Shown: positions 25,901 through 38,129, counted from the stretch's first letter. The stretch: 64,000 bases of DNA from Panopea generosa (GCA_029582155.1 CM055907.1:14043992-14107991), one strand, 5' to 3'. Numbers and translations are program-made. Notes: generated by a model from the letters alone, not told the origin.

Positions 25901-27716
25901 CCTTCGGAAACATAAGGTCTCGTTTACTTACCCATAGAAAAGTAAGGGCTCATAAAATTATCCTTCAGAAACATTTGGACCCATCCACTGATCCTGAAAA
26001 AAATATAAGTGCTGCTCTACTTATCATTCAGAAACATACGGGCTCATCTACTCATCCTTCAGACACATACGGGCTCATCTACTCATTCTTCAGAAACATA
26101 AGGATTCATCTACACATCCTACAGAAAAATAAGGATTCATCTTCTCAAATTTCAGAAACATAAGTGCTGAAAGACTCATCCTTCAGAAACATAAGGGCGC
26201 GACTACTTATCCATAGAAACATTAGGGCTTATATACTTATCCTTCAGAAACATTAGGACCCATCTACTCATCCTTATGAAATATAAGGGCTGATCTTCGT
26301 ATCTTCCAGAAACTTAAGAGCTCATTCTTCAGGCACATACTGGCTTATCTACTCATCCTTCAGAAACATAAGGGCTCATATATCCATCATTCAGAAACAT
26401 AAGGTCCTATCTACTCATCCTTCACAAACATAAAAGCTCATCTTCTCATCTTTCAGACACATTAGGGCTCAATTACATATCCTTCAGAAACCTAAGGTCC
26501 AATCTATTCATCATTCAGACACATAAAAGCTCATCTACTCATCCTTCAGACAAATAATGGCTCATTTACTTATCCTTCAGTAACATAAGGTCCCATCTAC
26601 TCATCCTTCAGAATCATAACGGCCCATGTACTTATCCTTCAGAAACATTTGGGCACATCTACTTAACCTGAAGAAATATAAGGGCTGATCTACTTATCCT
26701 TCAGAAACATACGGGCTCATCTACTCATACTTCAGACACAAACGGGCTCATCTACTCATCCTTCAGAAACATAAGGACTCATCTTCTCATCTTTCAGAAA
26801 CATAAGGGCTCATCGACTCATCTTTCAGACAAATAAGGGCTCATCTACTCACCCTTCAGAAAAATGAGGACCCATCTACTCATATGTCAGAAACATAAGG
26901 GCTCAACTACTCATTCATCAGAACTATAAGGGCTCATCTACGCATCCTTCAGAGACAGAGGGGCCATCTACTCATCCTTCAGAAACATAAGAGCTCATCT
27001 ACTAATATATCAGAAATATAAGGGCTGATCTACTTATCCTTCAGAAACATATGGGCTCATCTACTCATCCTTCAGACGCATACGTGCTCATCTGCTCATT
27101 CTTCAGATACATAAGGGCTCATCTACTCATCCTTCTGAAACATAAGGACCCATCTTCTCATCCTTCAGAAACAAGGGCTCATCTACTTATGCATAGAAAT
27201 ATAAGAGCTCATCAACTCATATTTCAGAAACATAAAGGCTTAACTTATCATTCATCAGAAACATAAGGGCTCATCTACTCATCCTTCAGAAACAAAATGG
27301 CCATGTACTCATCCTTCTGAAACATAAAGGCTCGACTTTCAATAACATTAGTTTCAATTTACTAATCCTTCAGTGCTCATATTATCACCCATAAGGAACA
27401 TAAGGGCTCATGTTCTCATCCTTAATAAACATAAATGGCTCAGCTACTCATCTTTCAGAATCATAAGGGCTCTTTTACACATCTTTCAGAAACCTAAGAG
27501 CTCATTTACTCATCCATCAGAAACGTAAGAGCTCATCTACTCATCCTTCAGAAACATAAGGGCCCATCTACTCATCCTTAAGAAACATAAGGTCCCATCT
27601 ACTCATCAATCAGAAACATAAGGGCTCATATTCCCATCATTCAGGAGATATAAGGGCTGATCTACTCATCCTTCAGAAACATTCGGTCCTATCTACTTAT
27701 ACTCATCCTACAGATA
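16928..27716. repeat. 31-bp minisatellite array, 10.8 kb (~350 copies)
   Basis: The consensus monomer is CTCATCTACTCATCCTTCAG followed by AAACATAAGGG. Most units differ by a few substitutions and one-base length changes. Local higher-order repeats are visible: a 216-bp block three times (GGCTAATCTACTCATTCTTC at 17,675, 17,891 and ~18,107), a 493-bp block twice (CATATGACTCAT at 21,613 and 22,106), and a ~248-bp block three times (GTCAGATATATAAGGGCTCG near 23,859, 24,107 and a variant near 24,356). Few ORFs arise because 31 is not a multiple of 3. No genes were seen inside. Confidence 0.97.
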
Positions 27717-27948
27717 CGCATGTACCACGTAAGAGTTAATCAATACACGCGACGTACATTAACAAAATGTGCATTAATTAAGTATTATTAAGCAGCACTA
27801 ACTAATGTCAGTACCAAAGGATGCAAAGCAGGGTCACGATGTATAGTACATTAAAACCGCCGTAACCCGGACACTATATATCTGGATCTGGATCTGGATA
27901 TGGATAAGTAAGTTGAAGGCCTCGCTTAAGAATAACCTTCCTTACATG

Positions 27949-28313
27949 ACGGTAGCAAGATTCTACCGCCCAAGAAATAAAAGCTGTGTAAAGCGGTTGA
28001 GCAATATTTTCGTTAAAAATGCATAAAATGTCATATTTCTTTGTGCATATGGGAACATTCAAACATTTTTATGATTTCTGCCAAGTTTGGATGTCATTGG
28101 GAACTGTTTGATGATGCTATAACAGTTTAAAGATGCGTAGTTATACACTGCAACAAATGGGCAGAATTGTCAAAAATGAAGAGTACCATCAAACCATCTA
28201 AATTGAGAAAACCCCAGGTTTTTTCTGCATAATTTGACCAACAGAGGACTATCTATGGAAACAATGCACTTTTAGAACCATTGGTAATATTTCCAGTGTT
28301 CCAGAAGTGCATG
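27949..28313 (+). repeat. Dispersed repeat R1, uninterrupted copy
   Basis: Shares ordered landmarks with 53,487-53,650 and 54,540-54,641: CGGTAGCAAGATT, CTGTGTAAA.CGGTTGAGCA, TCTGCCAAGTT, GACTATCTATGGAAACAA, and CAGTGTTCCAGAAGTGCAT. No TIR or coding was recognised; the class is unknown. Confidence 0.65.
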
Positions 28314-28679
28314 TCTATGGAACAGTACAAACTTAATTGTTGTGTGAGACGTGAAGAGCATCTCGGCATATGAACAACCGAACGGAGGTCTGGGAAACAT
28401 TGATTAGTCCCAATGAAAGACGGCCATTTTAAAGCCGTTCACTGCATCTGCGCATACAACACTATCCTTCGGTTGACTCGTCTATAATAGTTTATGGATA
28501 TAAATAGTTCTGGAATGAGGCACTTTTGCACTGCACTTGTTTAACGCATTTGCTGTTATTTAATGAACGTTTTTCAATAACGTTATTTGACTTACATTCT
28601 ATGAATTAGCTGGGTTTAATTTGGCGTTTGCCTTGGACAAGGGTTAAGTAGTCAATACACTGGACTTCATCTTTGTCTA
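28314..28679. other. No feature seen
   Basis: Unassigned sequence between repeat R1 and the LINE fragment; it may belong to either. Confidence 0.4.
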
Positions 28680-29101
28680 AACTATCTCTCAATCTGAGGT
28701 CAGCTGTGGTTGTGTGTCTGATGTAAGACCTTCTTTTGTTGCAGTAAAGACTCCCCATCTAATCCAGGTGTTCTGTCATTTCTGCTGGCCAAGTGTTAGT
28801 TAGGGAAGATTTCGCTGGATTTGATGGCTGTATTCGCTGGATCACAACGAGGTTTCACACCTTTTAACCCCGACTCAATTTCACAGACAACGTCTGGTTT
28901 GATGTAGTTCAAGGATGCGGCGAACTTTGACCTGTTACTTCTGGCTCCGCAACAGTCGACAGTTAACAGATGGAAATCGTTTAATTTTCTTGGAATATTT
29001 CGCTTTGCGGATGTAGATTCACTTCTTGATGCTGTGGATTTCTCAGAGATAGCAGAGGAAAATGTTCTACGATGTTGTTTGTGAAGTGTTGGTGTTAGCC
29101 C
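28680..29101 (-). pseudogene. LINE endonuclease-domain fragment
   Basis: Read on the minus strand, 29,101-28,799 is open and encodes LLTVDCCGARSNRSKFAASL, then IKPDVVCEIESGLKG and, near the end, IKSSEIFPN before a stop at 28,796-28,798. This fits the start of an APE-type LINE endonuclease: the N-C-x-x-R-S/K line, the K-P-D-(I/V)-V core, the catalytic Glu of the (T/I)-E-(S/T)-x-L motif, and the EIFP segment. After a frame change GVFTATKEGL matches the next block of the family. Reverse transcriptase is absent downstream, so this is a decayed 5' piece of an ORF2. The clade cannot be set. Confidence 0.65.
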
Positions 29102-29477
29102 TCAATGAGTGTGGTCTACTTGTATGACGAGGACTGAAACAGGATGTTTACTCTTTATTTCCGTCTCATCTATGTATAGCGCAATAACGATAACATTAAT
29201 ATCATACATTATATATGTACATAGCCATTCCAATATATGAATTACAAGAGACTATCACATAATGCAAAATACAATTAATTATTCACATAATAAGACTGTG
29301 CTTTGTTGCAAATCGATTTATTTAAAAAGTGTTTAGATAAACAAAATTTTAAAATTCTGACAAGAAAAAATCACTATTGCGCAAAATAAAAAAAATATCT
29401 TAAAGTATCGATTATCCCCTCTGATCAGATCAGAAAACAATTAATTTACAGCATACATATAGGAATTGATAAAAAGG

Positions 29478-29966
29478 TTACATTATACCAAGGACTTGTA
29501 TAGAAGGATAGGAGACTCGTATCTCCTGACTAAATTTTGATAAAACAGCACACGAAGGATTCATTATTTGGTAAATTAATCATTCATATCTCACAGGCAA
29601 CTGATTTCTTAATATAAACTGTAAGTTGTATGTAATTTTAGATGTTAAAACAATGTTCTATCACGCAAAATGATCTTGAATTAAAGATATTGAGGTTTTA
29701 AGGAAGATTTATCGTAATTTGTTGTTATTTTAGTTACAGTATACACATTTTGCAATCAGATTCATTTCAACAATTTTAAACACAAATTGTTGAGAATTGT
29801 ATTGTTTTGATGAGAATTTCATTCTGCAATGTAATAATTTTGATTTGTTTTCCTGATGTGAATGAAAGTTAAGATAATTGAAAACGAGATATTTCGGGAT
29901 TTTGTGTATATACGCGAGCGTTCACAAACTCGTAATCAGTTACATTTCCTTCTCAATATATTTCCT
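29478..29966 (+). mobile_element. Solo arm of the foldback element
   Basis: About 490 bp matching the right arm of the 11,240-12,367 element: AGAAGGATAGGA, CACACGAAGGATT, CACAGGCAACTGATTTC, TTGTTGAGAATTGTATTGTT, AAGATAATTGAAAACGAGAT, TACGCGAGCGT and TTTCCTTCTC. No inverted partner was found in the flanks. Confidence 0.75.
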
Positions 29967-30830
29967 TGATTATACATATAAAACAATAAATGCATTATTT
30001 GCAAATGTTAGATGCACGTCTTTGTAATATATTAAAACAGGTTTGGATAATGTGTCTGAATAAAACGATGTGTGGCATATAAACAAAGTTCAAAGCTATT
30101 AAACGTGAAGCTATTGACATTTCCACTATCGCACTAACAACAGTGCCAGACGACACTTGCAGTATGATATGTTTCTTGACGATAAGTATTCACAGGAATT
30201 GTGATATCATACACTGCCGTTGTTGCAGCATACACCCTCTTGTGTCAAGAATATGGAAATTTTCGACGGTTCGTAGTATAAGGGAAAATATATGTCTCAA
30301 CGTAATGAGAAGCAAAATCACGTGCTTTTGTGGCAAGTATATGGTCACATGATTTCTGGCGTATGTTTGCATACGGTATTTATGTTAAGAAAAATCAGTT
30401 CTAGTCGAGTTTTGCTCAGGTAACATCTAGTTTAAACAACAGCACCGCAAGCTGCTGCAGACGGTCGTCTTTTTTCCAAATCTATTACATAGGTCAAATT
30501 CAGTGAAGTAATCTTTTTAAACATGATGGTGATTAGTTTAAAAAAATCAATTCTATTACTGAAAAAATAAAATAGAGATGTCGAATAACAGCGTTAACAC
30601 GACTATTCTAGCCTTGTTGATCAAAGAACAGTATATAAGAATGTACCATCAGAAAAACAGATATAGCTGTATGAATGAAAGCATATTTTATATTAGCAAC
30701 ATAGCGGATACATGTATGTGAAAGTAGGACTATTAGGACAGCATATACACTATGTCTATGTCTGGCTTAGGCTAGCTAGCCAGTACTTAAGCTGAAATAT
30801 ATTCAATTTAATATATTTTTTTTTCAAAAT
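29967..30830. other. No feature seen
   Basis: AT-rich DNA. Overlapping 60-70-residue ORFs near 30,143-30,372 on both strands have no domain signal. Confidence 0.5.
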
Positions 30831-31540
30831 CTGGGTGTGGATGTGGGGGTGTATGTGCCAAAGTTTAATAAACAGGGCTTTATAGTTTTAATACAATAAG
30901 TACAGTTGGAGGGGAGGGTGTCTTGGGGATGGTAACAAAGTTGAAAAAGGGACAGTGTATCTAATTTATTACAGAACAAAATTTTGAGAAAACAATTGGA
31001 GGAGGTGCGGGTTTTGGGGTTGGTAACAAAATGGCAGAACAGTTTTAAATTTAAAACAAAACAAAATTTAAAAGAAAACAAATGGGGATGGGGGCGGGGG
31101 TGTCCTTGGGGTCAGTAACAAAGTTGAAATGGGACAAAGAATTTAATCTAAAACAAAACAAAATTTAAAAAATAAAAATAAAAAATGGGCAGGGATTGGG
31201 GTTGGGTAAGAGAGAGGGTCTTGGGGTCGGTAACAAAGTTGAAATGGGGCAGAGTACTTGATTTAATACAAAACAAAAATTTAAAAGAAATAGACGGGGA
31301 TAGGTTTTGGAGATAGAGTAAAGGGCCATTGGGTTGGTAATATAATTGAAATGAGGCAGAGTATTTGATTTAATACAAAACAAAATTTAAAAGAAATGGC
31401 GGGGATGGGTTGTTGGGGGCGAGGGTTAGGGGTAAAGGTCTTTGGGTCGGTAAAAGAGTTGAAATGGGGCAGATAATTTGATTTTATACAAACCAAATTA
31501 AAAAAAAGGGGGGAAAATGGGCAGCAGGGTTGGGGTTTTG
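30831..31540. repeat. G-rich tandem repeat, ~90-115-bp units, ~6 copies
   Basis: GGTAACAAAGTTGAAA-like segments recur at about 30,931, 31,022, 31,114, 31,229, 31,336 and 31,449. Each is followed by an A-rich ACAAAACAAAATTTAAAAGA stretch and a G-run block (such as GGGGATGGGGGCGGGGG). The + strand is strongly purine-rich. The minus-strand ORFs (FCFVLNQ repeats) are artefacts. Confidence 0.9.
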
Positions 31541-32162
31541 GTTGAGTATGGAAATTTATGTAAGTTACCTATTTACATTGATAACATAAGTGCAAGATTC
31601 GACTGTCGCCTTTCATCAAATGCCATTGTGACAATCACCAACGGTAATGTTTGTTGGTGTTTGTTTAGCAAGTTCAGATGATAAGTAAGTGTTGCAAACA
31701 AACGAAATAAATTAATTAAAGGATACATGTACGTTTAAGAGTTTCTAAGAATAAAGGATGTGCAATGTACTTAATTAAATCAAATCAGCATAAACGCGCT
31801 CGATTTCTATAATGTACATGATAACTGTCATGCACTTCCGCGGATAGGGAAGATCGTGTTCAGTATGTATTGAAACTATTTTCTTCCGTGTGCACTTAAA
31901 ATGGTTATATTTGGAAACAGTAAGCTGATTGGAAAGTTTCCTTTTAAATACTACGAAAATGTTGATACTATTGTTAATACAAACATCAAGGCTGGATCTC
32001 CATCTTAACATATACATGTATATTGAACTTAATGAAAGTTCAGAGTTTTTTACATTGAAACTTATTACATGTAGTATTGAAAAGATCATTTCATTCTCCC
32101 ATTATTGTTCTGGCTATTGTGTGAAGGCATAACATTAATCAGGAAACCGGATTAGATAAAAA
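31541..32162. other. No feature seen
   Basis: AT-rich intergenic DNA; opposing ORFs at 31,775-32,132 show no coding character. Confidence 0.5.
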
Positions 32163-32251
32163 CAAGCTAAAACCTCTATAAAACCGGAGACATCTCTAAT
32201 TCGAACGTGTTGTTCGGTCCCGAGGTTTTGCAGTCTACAGAGGTTGCACTG
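32163..32251. mobile_element. Short MITE remnant, CAGTG-type end
   Basis: The right end, in reverse complement, is CAGTGCAACCTCTGTAGACT flanked by TA. The left end has AAAACCTCTATAAAACCGG, a partial match with an eroded tip. It is of the same general type as 361-521: CAG termini with AACCT in the TIR. Confidence 0.5.
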
Positions 32252-32686
32252 TATATCGTTTCTTGCTATTGATTATTATAAGTATATCCCTGGAATTACA
32301 GATAGATTCTTCTTCTATAGTTCCTTTGTATATGGAAAAGTAGAAAAAATCAACAACATATCAGAAAAATTACAAAAAGGACCATAACGAACACATGAAC
32401 CGAAAAGAATTGGCGGAAAAGAAAATGACATAGATAAACAATACCCGGGCCTGCTAAATTGGTTAATGTGGTGATTTTTTATAAACCCTTTTCACTTAAA
32501 TGTTTTACCGAGAGCAAGGTGTTTTATAAACGAAAATGGAATTGCTATAATTTGTTTGTATGTTCCCTTTACGACAAAAAGAGTTTCTGTTACATGTGAG
32601 ATGAAGATCATAGAAACAGAGGTTTATCCGAAATTGAAAGCTGTCTTGTATCACCGTTACATAAATGGACATTCTCTCTTTGTCAA

Positions 32687-32998
32687 GCCGAGCCCGACAA
32701 ACTTAGTCGGTAGCGCGTCTAACTATCAACCTAGAGGTCGTGGGTTCGAATCCCCGCCCAGCCACAGTGTCCGTGACGATTGTTATACGACATTGCATCT
32801 CATTATCATTTGTCACTCACCGCTGATTCAAGTGGGAAATATATCAGTCACTAGCAGAGATGGGATGTGCTTGAGTACTTGTTAAACTTTCAGGATCCCA
32901 AGAAACAGTGGCTAGGTTAACTGATCGTCTATAAGCCCTCGGTGGCATAAAATGACGCTAAATATTCAAACAAACAATAAATCAATCAATAAATCCTG
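32687..32998 (+). repeat. SINE family A copy
   Basis: Well-preserved head (AGTCGGTAGCGCGTCTAACT, B box GTGGGTTCGAATCCCC) and complete body through ATGACGCTAAATATTCAAAC. It has an AATC/AAAC-rich tail ending at 32,998. Confidence 0.9.
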
Positions 32999-33021
32999 TT
33001 GTCAAACATGTGATATTTTAT

Positions 33022-33216
33022 TCTGGTTCCTGCTCAGGACAAAATAAGATTCAGTATATCACAACTGGATTGTTGCAGGCAGTAGTTAATCATCCAACAG
33101 GGGAACCGAAACAAAAATGGAAGGTAATCGGTCACACCAAAATGGAATGTGTCTCGATGTATTCAGCAATAGGGAGTGCAAAGAAAGGAAATCTCATCAT
33201 GTTTCAGACCACTTAA
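33022..33216 (+). pseudogene. Transposase-like GQNK...GHTxMEC fragment
   Basis: The frame reads SGSCSGQNKIQYITTGLLQA and then WKVIGHTKMECVSMYSAIGS before a stop at 33,214-33,216. The spacing of S-x-x-C-x-x-Q-N, then G-H-T-x-M-E-C-x-S-M-x-S-A-I, recalls a transposon-associated protein family common in invertebrates with SDGCxxQNxN and GHTQMECDSxHxxIE motifs. Here the expected Asp in both motifs (SDGC, ECDS) and the His of MH are replaced, so it is not active as it stands. It begins directly after a SINE. The family name is recalled from memory and should be treated as tentative. Confidence 0.5.
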
Positions 33217-33610
33217 ATCTGGCTATGAATTTTGTTTGCCGCAATAATCCTTACACAGTCTTTCTCATGTAGTGTGACAATATTTGTTATTTGAAATAAT
33301 TTGTCAAAGAAATGTTTTGGATTTAAGACTGGTCAAGTAGGAAATAGAATGAACTGGATAAATGTAAAATTGAAACACCAGGCGGATTTATGTTATAGAT
33401 AAACTTTGACGAATCAGCCTTTTGAGTCATACACGTGCGCAGGTCAGGTAAAGAGTGTCCATCTGTAATTCTGAATCAGAAATATGAACACAAACTGCCA
33501 ATATCTCAAGCAATGAACAACGAGTTGGTGTCATTCTGTGATTCACTTGTTATTCCAGCACAATATCATGACTTCTGTTCCATATTGAAAACAGACAAAA
33601 TGGTGACAGA
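33217..33610. other. No feature seen
   Basis: Unassigned AT-rich DNA between the transposase-like fragment and the heptamer array. Confidence 0.5.
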
Positions 33611-34312
33611 ATAGTTACCATTCACCATTTACCAGTTACCAGTTACCATTCACCAGTTACCAGTTACCAGTAACCATTCATCATTTACCATTTACCATTT
33701 ACCATTTACCACTAACCATTAACCATTCACCATTCACCAGTTACCAGTTACCATTCACCATTCACCAGTTACCAGTTACCATTCACCATTCACCAATTAC
33801 CAATTACCATTTTCTATTTACCAGTTACCATTCACCATTCATCAGTTCCCAGTTACCAGTTACCATTCACCATTCACCATTCACATTTCACCATTCACCA
33901 GTTACCATTTACCATTAACCATTCACCATTCACCAGTTACCAGTTACTATTCACCATTCACCAGTTACCATTCACGATTCATCAAATACCAATAACCATT
34001 TTCCATTTACCAGTTACCATTCACCATTCACCATTCACCAGATCCCAGTTCCTAGTTCCCAGATCCCAGTTCCCAGTTACCATTCACCATTCACCATTCA
34101 CCTTTCATCAGTTGCCAGTTACCATTCGCCATTCACTATTCATCATTCACAATTCACCAGTGACCAATTACCGTTTACCATTTACGAGTTACCAGTTACC
34201 ATTCACCATTCACCAATTACCATTCACCATTCACCATTTACCATTTACACTTAACCATTCACCATTCACCATTCACCATTCACCATTCACCATTCAATTT
34301 TCAACATTCACC
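33611..34312. repeat. Heptanucleotide repeat array (ACCATTC/ACCAGTT/ACCATTT)
   Basis: About 100 units of 7 bp, chiefly ACCATTC, ACCAGTT and ACCATTT. Mixed blocks such as ACCATTCACCATTC then ACCAGTTACCAGTT form 28-42-bp super-units. The 114-residue ORF at 34,112-34,456 with an IHHSPFT period is an artefact. Confidence 0.95.
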
Positions 34313-34802
34313 ATTCAATGCAAAAAGCACCTGTTGCAGTATATCTGGACATTTTCTTACGGGAAGCATGTCCCCGGACTCCCACCTACTACAACTTGCG
34401 TCCACATCGTTTTCGTCCAACCACACCCCTGTTATAAACTGTTGAAGCCTAATTGATTATAGCAATTAAAGGTGTAAAAACTTGTTGATTTTTTAGTATA
34501 TAACATTTTTATAATGTATTGTCCAGTTTATCTTGTTTGATTATTTCTTTTTTATGTTTTCCTTTGGAGATTAAAAATTTAACCATGCCAAAGTCATGCA
34601 TTATGCAAACAAGCAATTGAAGACATAAGTCAATAACAAACCCATTGAGTTTTGGATATAGTCAGTGTCTGAATGCTTTACGCGTCAGATCGGAAAACAA
34701 TACAATTTCTTTATTAGGCAAACTATTATTTAATGTGCATCGCCTTGTACAATAAGGCGTTAACACAAAACTGCTATTAAACTGTGACAATGCGTATATA
34801 TA
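34313..34802. other. No feature seen
   Basis: AT-rich DNA without a recognised feature. Confidence 0.5.
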
Positions 34803-34920
34803 CTGTACGGAACAGCTAACCCACCACCTGATATTTCATGTACCTGACATTTTATGTATTTTATCAAAAAGTATCAAAGAAATTACTATGAAATTTGGAC
34901 TTGAATAAAAAAGAACATTG
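34803..34920 (+). repeat. Dispersed repeat R3, single copy
   Basis: Contains CGGAACAGCTAACCC.CCAC.TGATATTT, then a TTTTA.GTATTTT..C.AAAAGTATCAAA segment and GACTTGAATAA.AAAGAACATT. All are found in the same order in the tandem pair at 62,227-62,523. Confidence 0.75.
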
Positions 34921-35460
34921 TTATGTAAAATCCATACATGATTGCCTGTTTTTGTCGCATGAGAATGTTGTTAACGCTACTCACTATCTGGACGAAGATA
35001 TTGGCATTGCAAACGGGGCGTGTCTTTTAATAGATATGCATACGCCTTCCTATTTTGATTCCGGATATTATGGTAGCATTTGGTTAATTTTTATGGCACA
35101 TATTTAAGAATGAGGTAATATCCACAATATATATTTTATTTTTTGGTTTGTCATATATAAAAAAATTTTTTTTTACAAAAATGAATTTTGAGGAGTAAAA
35201 AGTAGTCCCAGTCGCGTATGGTCATTTTAGCGGTAATGAAGACTGCAAAACTTGATCACGACGACATTACCAGGACTATGCCTTTATCATAAAGCCATCC
35301 GGTTAAAACAATTAATGACATCTACTCAAAAATGTAAAAGGGCAACATATATATTAATTTTTTTATGATTTTCACCTGTTTTTATTTTAATCTCACGACT
35401 TTGTGAATTTCAATATATGTTTCCTTTTCTTTTTTACATATTATAAATATATTTCTTTTT
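34921..35460. other. No feature seen
   Basis: AT-rich DNA. The 70-residue ORF at 34,895-35,107 begins inside repeat R3 and is not supported as a gene. Confidence 0.45.
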
Positions 35461-35702
35461 TTAGATGGGTTTTACCCCATTTTCAACACATTTCAGGTTA
35501 TATATGGCATATCCGGTGTCATTGGTGGAGGAAGATCTCAGAGTAAAAGTCGGAGAAGAACCACTGTCCTTCCGCAAGTACCTGGCAACATTTCTCCCAT
35601 AAAGAGTTTTGAATCGAGCGATACTGGAACCTATGACCTTAGCGGCGACAAGCACGTGCTCTTTAAGCGGGGCTTTAGATCACTCCGTCACGGAGGAACC
35701 AA
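35461..35702 (-). repeat. tRNA-like SINE with conserved 3' domain
   Basis: On the minus strand the head (CCTCCGTGACGGAGTGATCT..., B-box-like GGTCATAGGTTCC) leads into a body with TGGGAGAAATGTTGCCAGG, CTTGCGGAAGGACAGTGG, TTCCTCCACCAATGACACCG and AACCTGAAATGTGTTGAAAA. It ends in GGGGTAAAACCC. I recall this body as a widespread molluscan SINE type, which is recall rather than search. The 64-residue ORF through it is not a gene. Confidence 0.65.
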
Positions 35703-36756
35703 CTAAATATATTCCATGATTATGTCACCGATATATAGATTAGTGCTACCTATAAAATGCCAGATTACCTCAAAATAGTTGAGATTCATGTCCGGTAATG
35801 TTTACATTTAAAATGAAGCGCAACTGTTTTGGGGTTGTCTGGAATTTTGTATGTCGCACTGATCTATATGTCGGTGAAATAGATTCCTCTTACACCCAGA
35901 CGGTCGGCAGAAACTATAAAATCTACACATATACCCAAAATCGAAACAAAATATCATTTAACCAACTATTCAAACAGTGTTCCAGCAGTGTATTTAGCAA
36001 GTGCACGTGACGTAGGTTCCCACCATTGATATGACAAATCGTCATTTTACATACGAGAGCATAGTGGTACGAAAAACACTGAGCGATCATTCATAGTGAT
36101 ATTACACTAGGTTAATATCAAAAGTATGTAATGTGTTTATTACACTCCTGCACCAATGTGATCAATCTTGATTATTAAAAAACGCAAATGGCTGCTTGGT
36201 ACTAAAGTGCTGCTTTCTGTGTGAATATAGCGTTTTCTAAATCTATATTAACTAGTTCATATCACAATTTTAATATATTCTCTTTAAAGATGCATTGCCT
36301 ATAACTTTCTTTTCAATGCATTATAGAACGTTTATTGAATCTCAAAGCGGAATGTCCCATTCGAAAATATTGGTTAATTACGACATTGTAGTTTATCTTA
36401 TTTGTACAGGTCGGCATTTTCCATTTTATTCGTCAATGTTTTAGCATAACCAGATACTGGCCAGTGAGTGATTTAGTATTTGGTCAACAAAATTAAAGAA
36501 ATTTACACTGCAGAGACAAATTACAATAGAAGTTATTGAACAGAATATCCATGATATCTAATGTTTGATATTAATATGCAGTTTTACTGCTAAGATTGAG
36601 AAAAAAATCGGCAATATGGGTGAGGCTTCTTTAAGCATTTTATTTAGTTCTCAAAGAGTTTCTTCCGACTTTCAAGATAGGGTCAACAAGCATTGAAAAA
36701 CGGTCACTATTAAACAGTGATATCTAACGACAGTACTGCGTATGCGTGTTTACATA
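35703..36756. other. No feature seen
   Basis: About 1 kb of AT-rich DNA with no supported gene or repeat. Confidence 0.5.
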
Positions 36757-36960
36757 GGTGGGGCGTTCAATAAGTATTGTTATATTGGTAATACAATAAA
36801 AACAACAAATAGTATCTTGATAATATTTGGAACTTCATTCCCTTCAAAGTAATCTCCTTAAACAGAAATTCACATTTTCAAATATTTTTAACAACTGTTC
36901 ATAGTCTGTTTATTTTGTGCATACCAATCAGACACTGAAATACCACACTTCTGTTGGCGA
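36757..36960 (-). mobile_element. Mariner-like element end, decayed
   Basis: AGGTGGGGCGTTCAATAAGT at the + strand start resembles the TIR of mariner elements. Read on the minus strand toward it, a GDYFEGNEVPN segment (around 36,840-36,875) resembles the C-terminus of mariner transposases. The rest of the protein is not readable. This is a plain DNA transposon remnant; the other end was not found. Confidence 0.45.
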
Positions 36961-37950
36961 TGCAAGATAATCGTTTTACTTTGGTGGCCATAATTGCTGC
37001 CATTCGTTCTATGAGGCCCGAAATGGTGAATCAATGTTTAATTTTCTTGCTATTACCATATACATATGAAAATCTGCGATGCACGTGTTCTGCTCGTGTA
37101 ACGCGCTTATACAGCTCCGTATATGAACACATTCAGCAGTTATTTTTCCCACTGTATTTGACTGCAGTATATATTACTGTATGTAGTTAAAACTACGATA
37201 AAATGTTTTCTGAAACTCGCACGATTTGTTTGTTAGTATCATCGGATGCACAATAAATAACACATAGTGGACAAAATATACAGTATCGGCTTTTTTTTTT
37301 TATACATGCTATCATTTCCAGGCAAGGCAATTGTACCTGGCCCCAAGTTTCACTAAGCATCTCAACTTGAGATTTTCTTCAACTGAAAATGCTAACCTTC
37401 ACTTATATTGGCTATGTTGCATGTTATCTTTCACCATTAAGTACATACATACACTCGTTATTGACTGCTGAGAATTCTCACCTTTTTTGGGGGGGAGCTT
37501 ATTAAAATAGAATAAATGCATAAAAACTTTAAGTCTCAGTCGTGACATTTTGACAGACGACGACAGAGATGGTACTCTTAACGTATATAAACTTTCTATA
37601 AAATCGGATTACATTTTCTGTACTAAAATTACCTGTATGTAAGTATTGCGTTTTTAAAGTCCCTGTGTGCATATATAAAGACATTTATTGTGTACGGTAA
37701 TTTAATATGTAAGGAGTTCCAGTAATCATTTAGAGAAATTGAGATTTTTTAGTTGAGAATAATCTGAGCTTGAATAAAAATGGCCCTTGGTACCCAGTTC
37801 GTTATTGCATTATTTTAGTCATTATTTAAGTGAGAATATACTTATTGATTTAACTCGGTTGCGCCGAAAGCTCAGAGCTTAAACGAATCGCTCTCAAATC
37901 CGAGAAGAATCTGAGTAGAACCAGTAAATATTTTGTGTGACATCAAATCA
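36961..37950. other. No feature seen
   Basis: AT-rich DNA; possibly further eroded mariner sequence near its left side. Confidence 0.4.
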
Positions 37951-38018
37951 AACTGGGTATTAAACCTGTAGCCTCTAGGATGAGCGGTTAACACTCTATC
38001 CACTACACCACCGCTCTG
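37951..38018 (-). repeat. tRNA-derived SINE head (family C)
   Basis: On the minus strand: A box GCGGTGGTGTAGTGGATAG, then TTAACCGCTCATCCTAGAGG and the B-box-like ACAGGTTTAATACCC. It matches the split head at 9,181-9,594. Confidence 0.65.
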
Positions 38019-38129
38019 CTTGAGGGACGGCGAACACGTGGACACATATGACGTATATAAATACGCCAGAAATCTACACTTGATTTGGTAGAATTTTTTT
38101 TTAAAAAATAGCCAATATAGACATACCGC

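Noticed and set aside
16928-27716. CRISPR-like array
   Set aside because: Units are head-to-tail repeats with no unique spacers, in a eukaryotic context with no cas-type genes.
34895-35107. 70-residue ORF beginning MDLNKKEHCYVKS
   Set aside because: Its start lies in dispersed repeat R3 and there is no splice, promoter or domain evidence.
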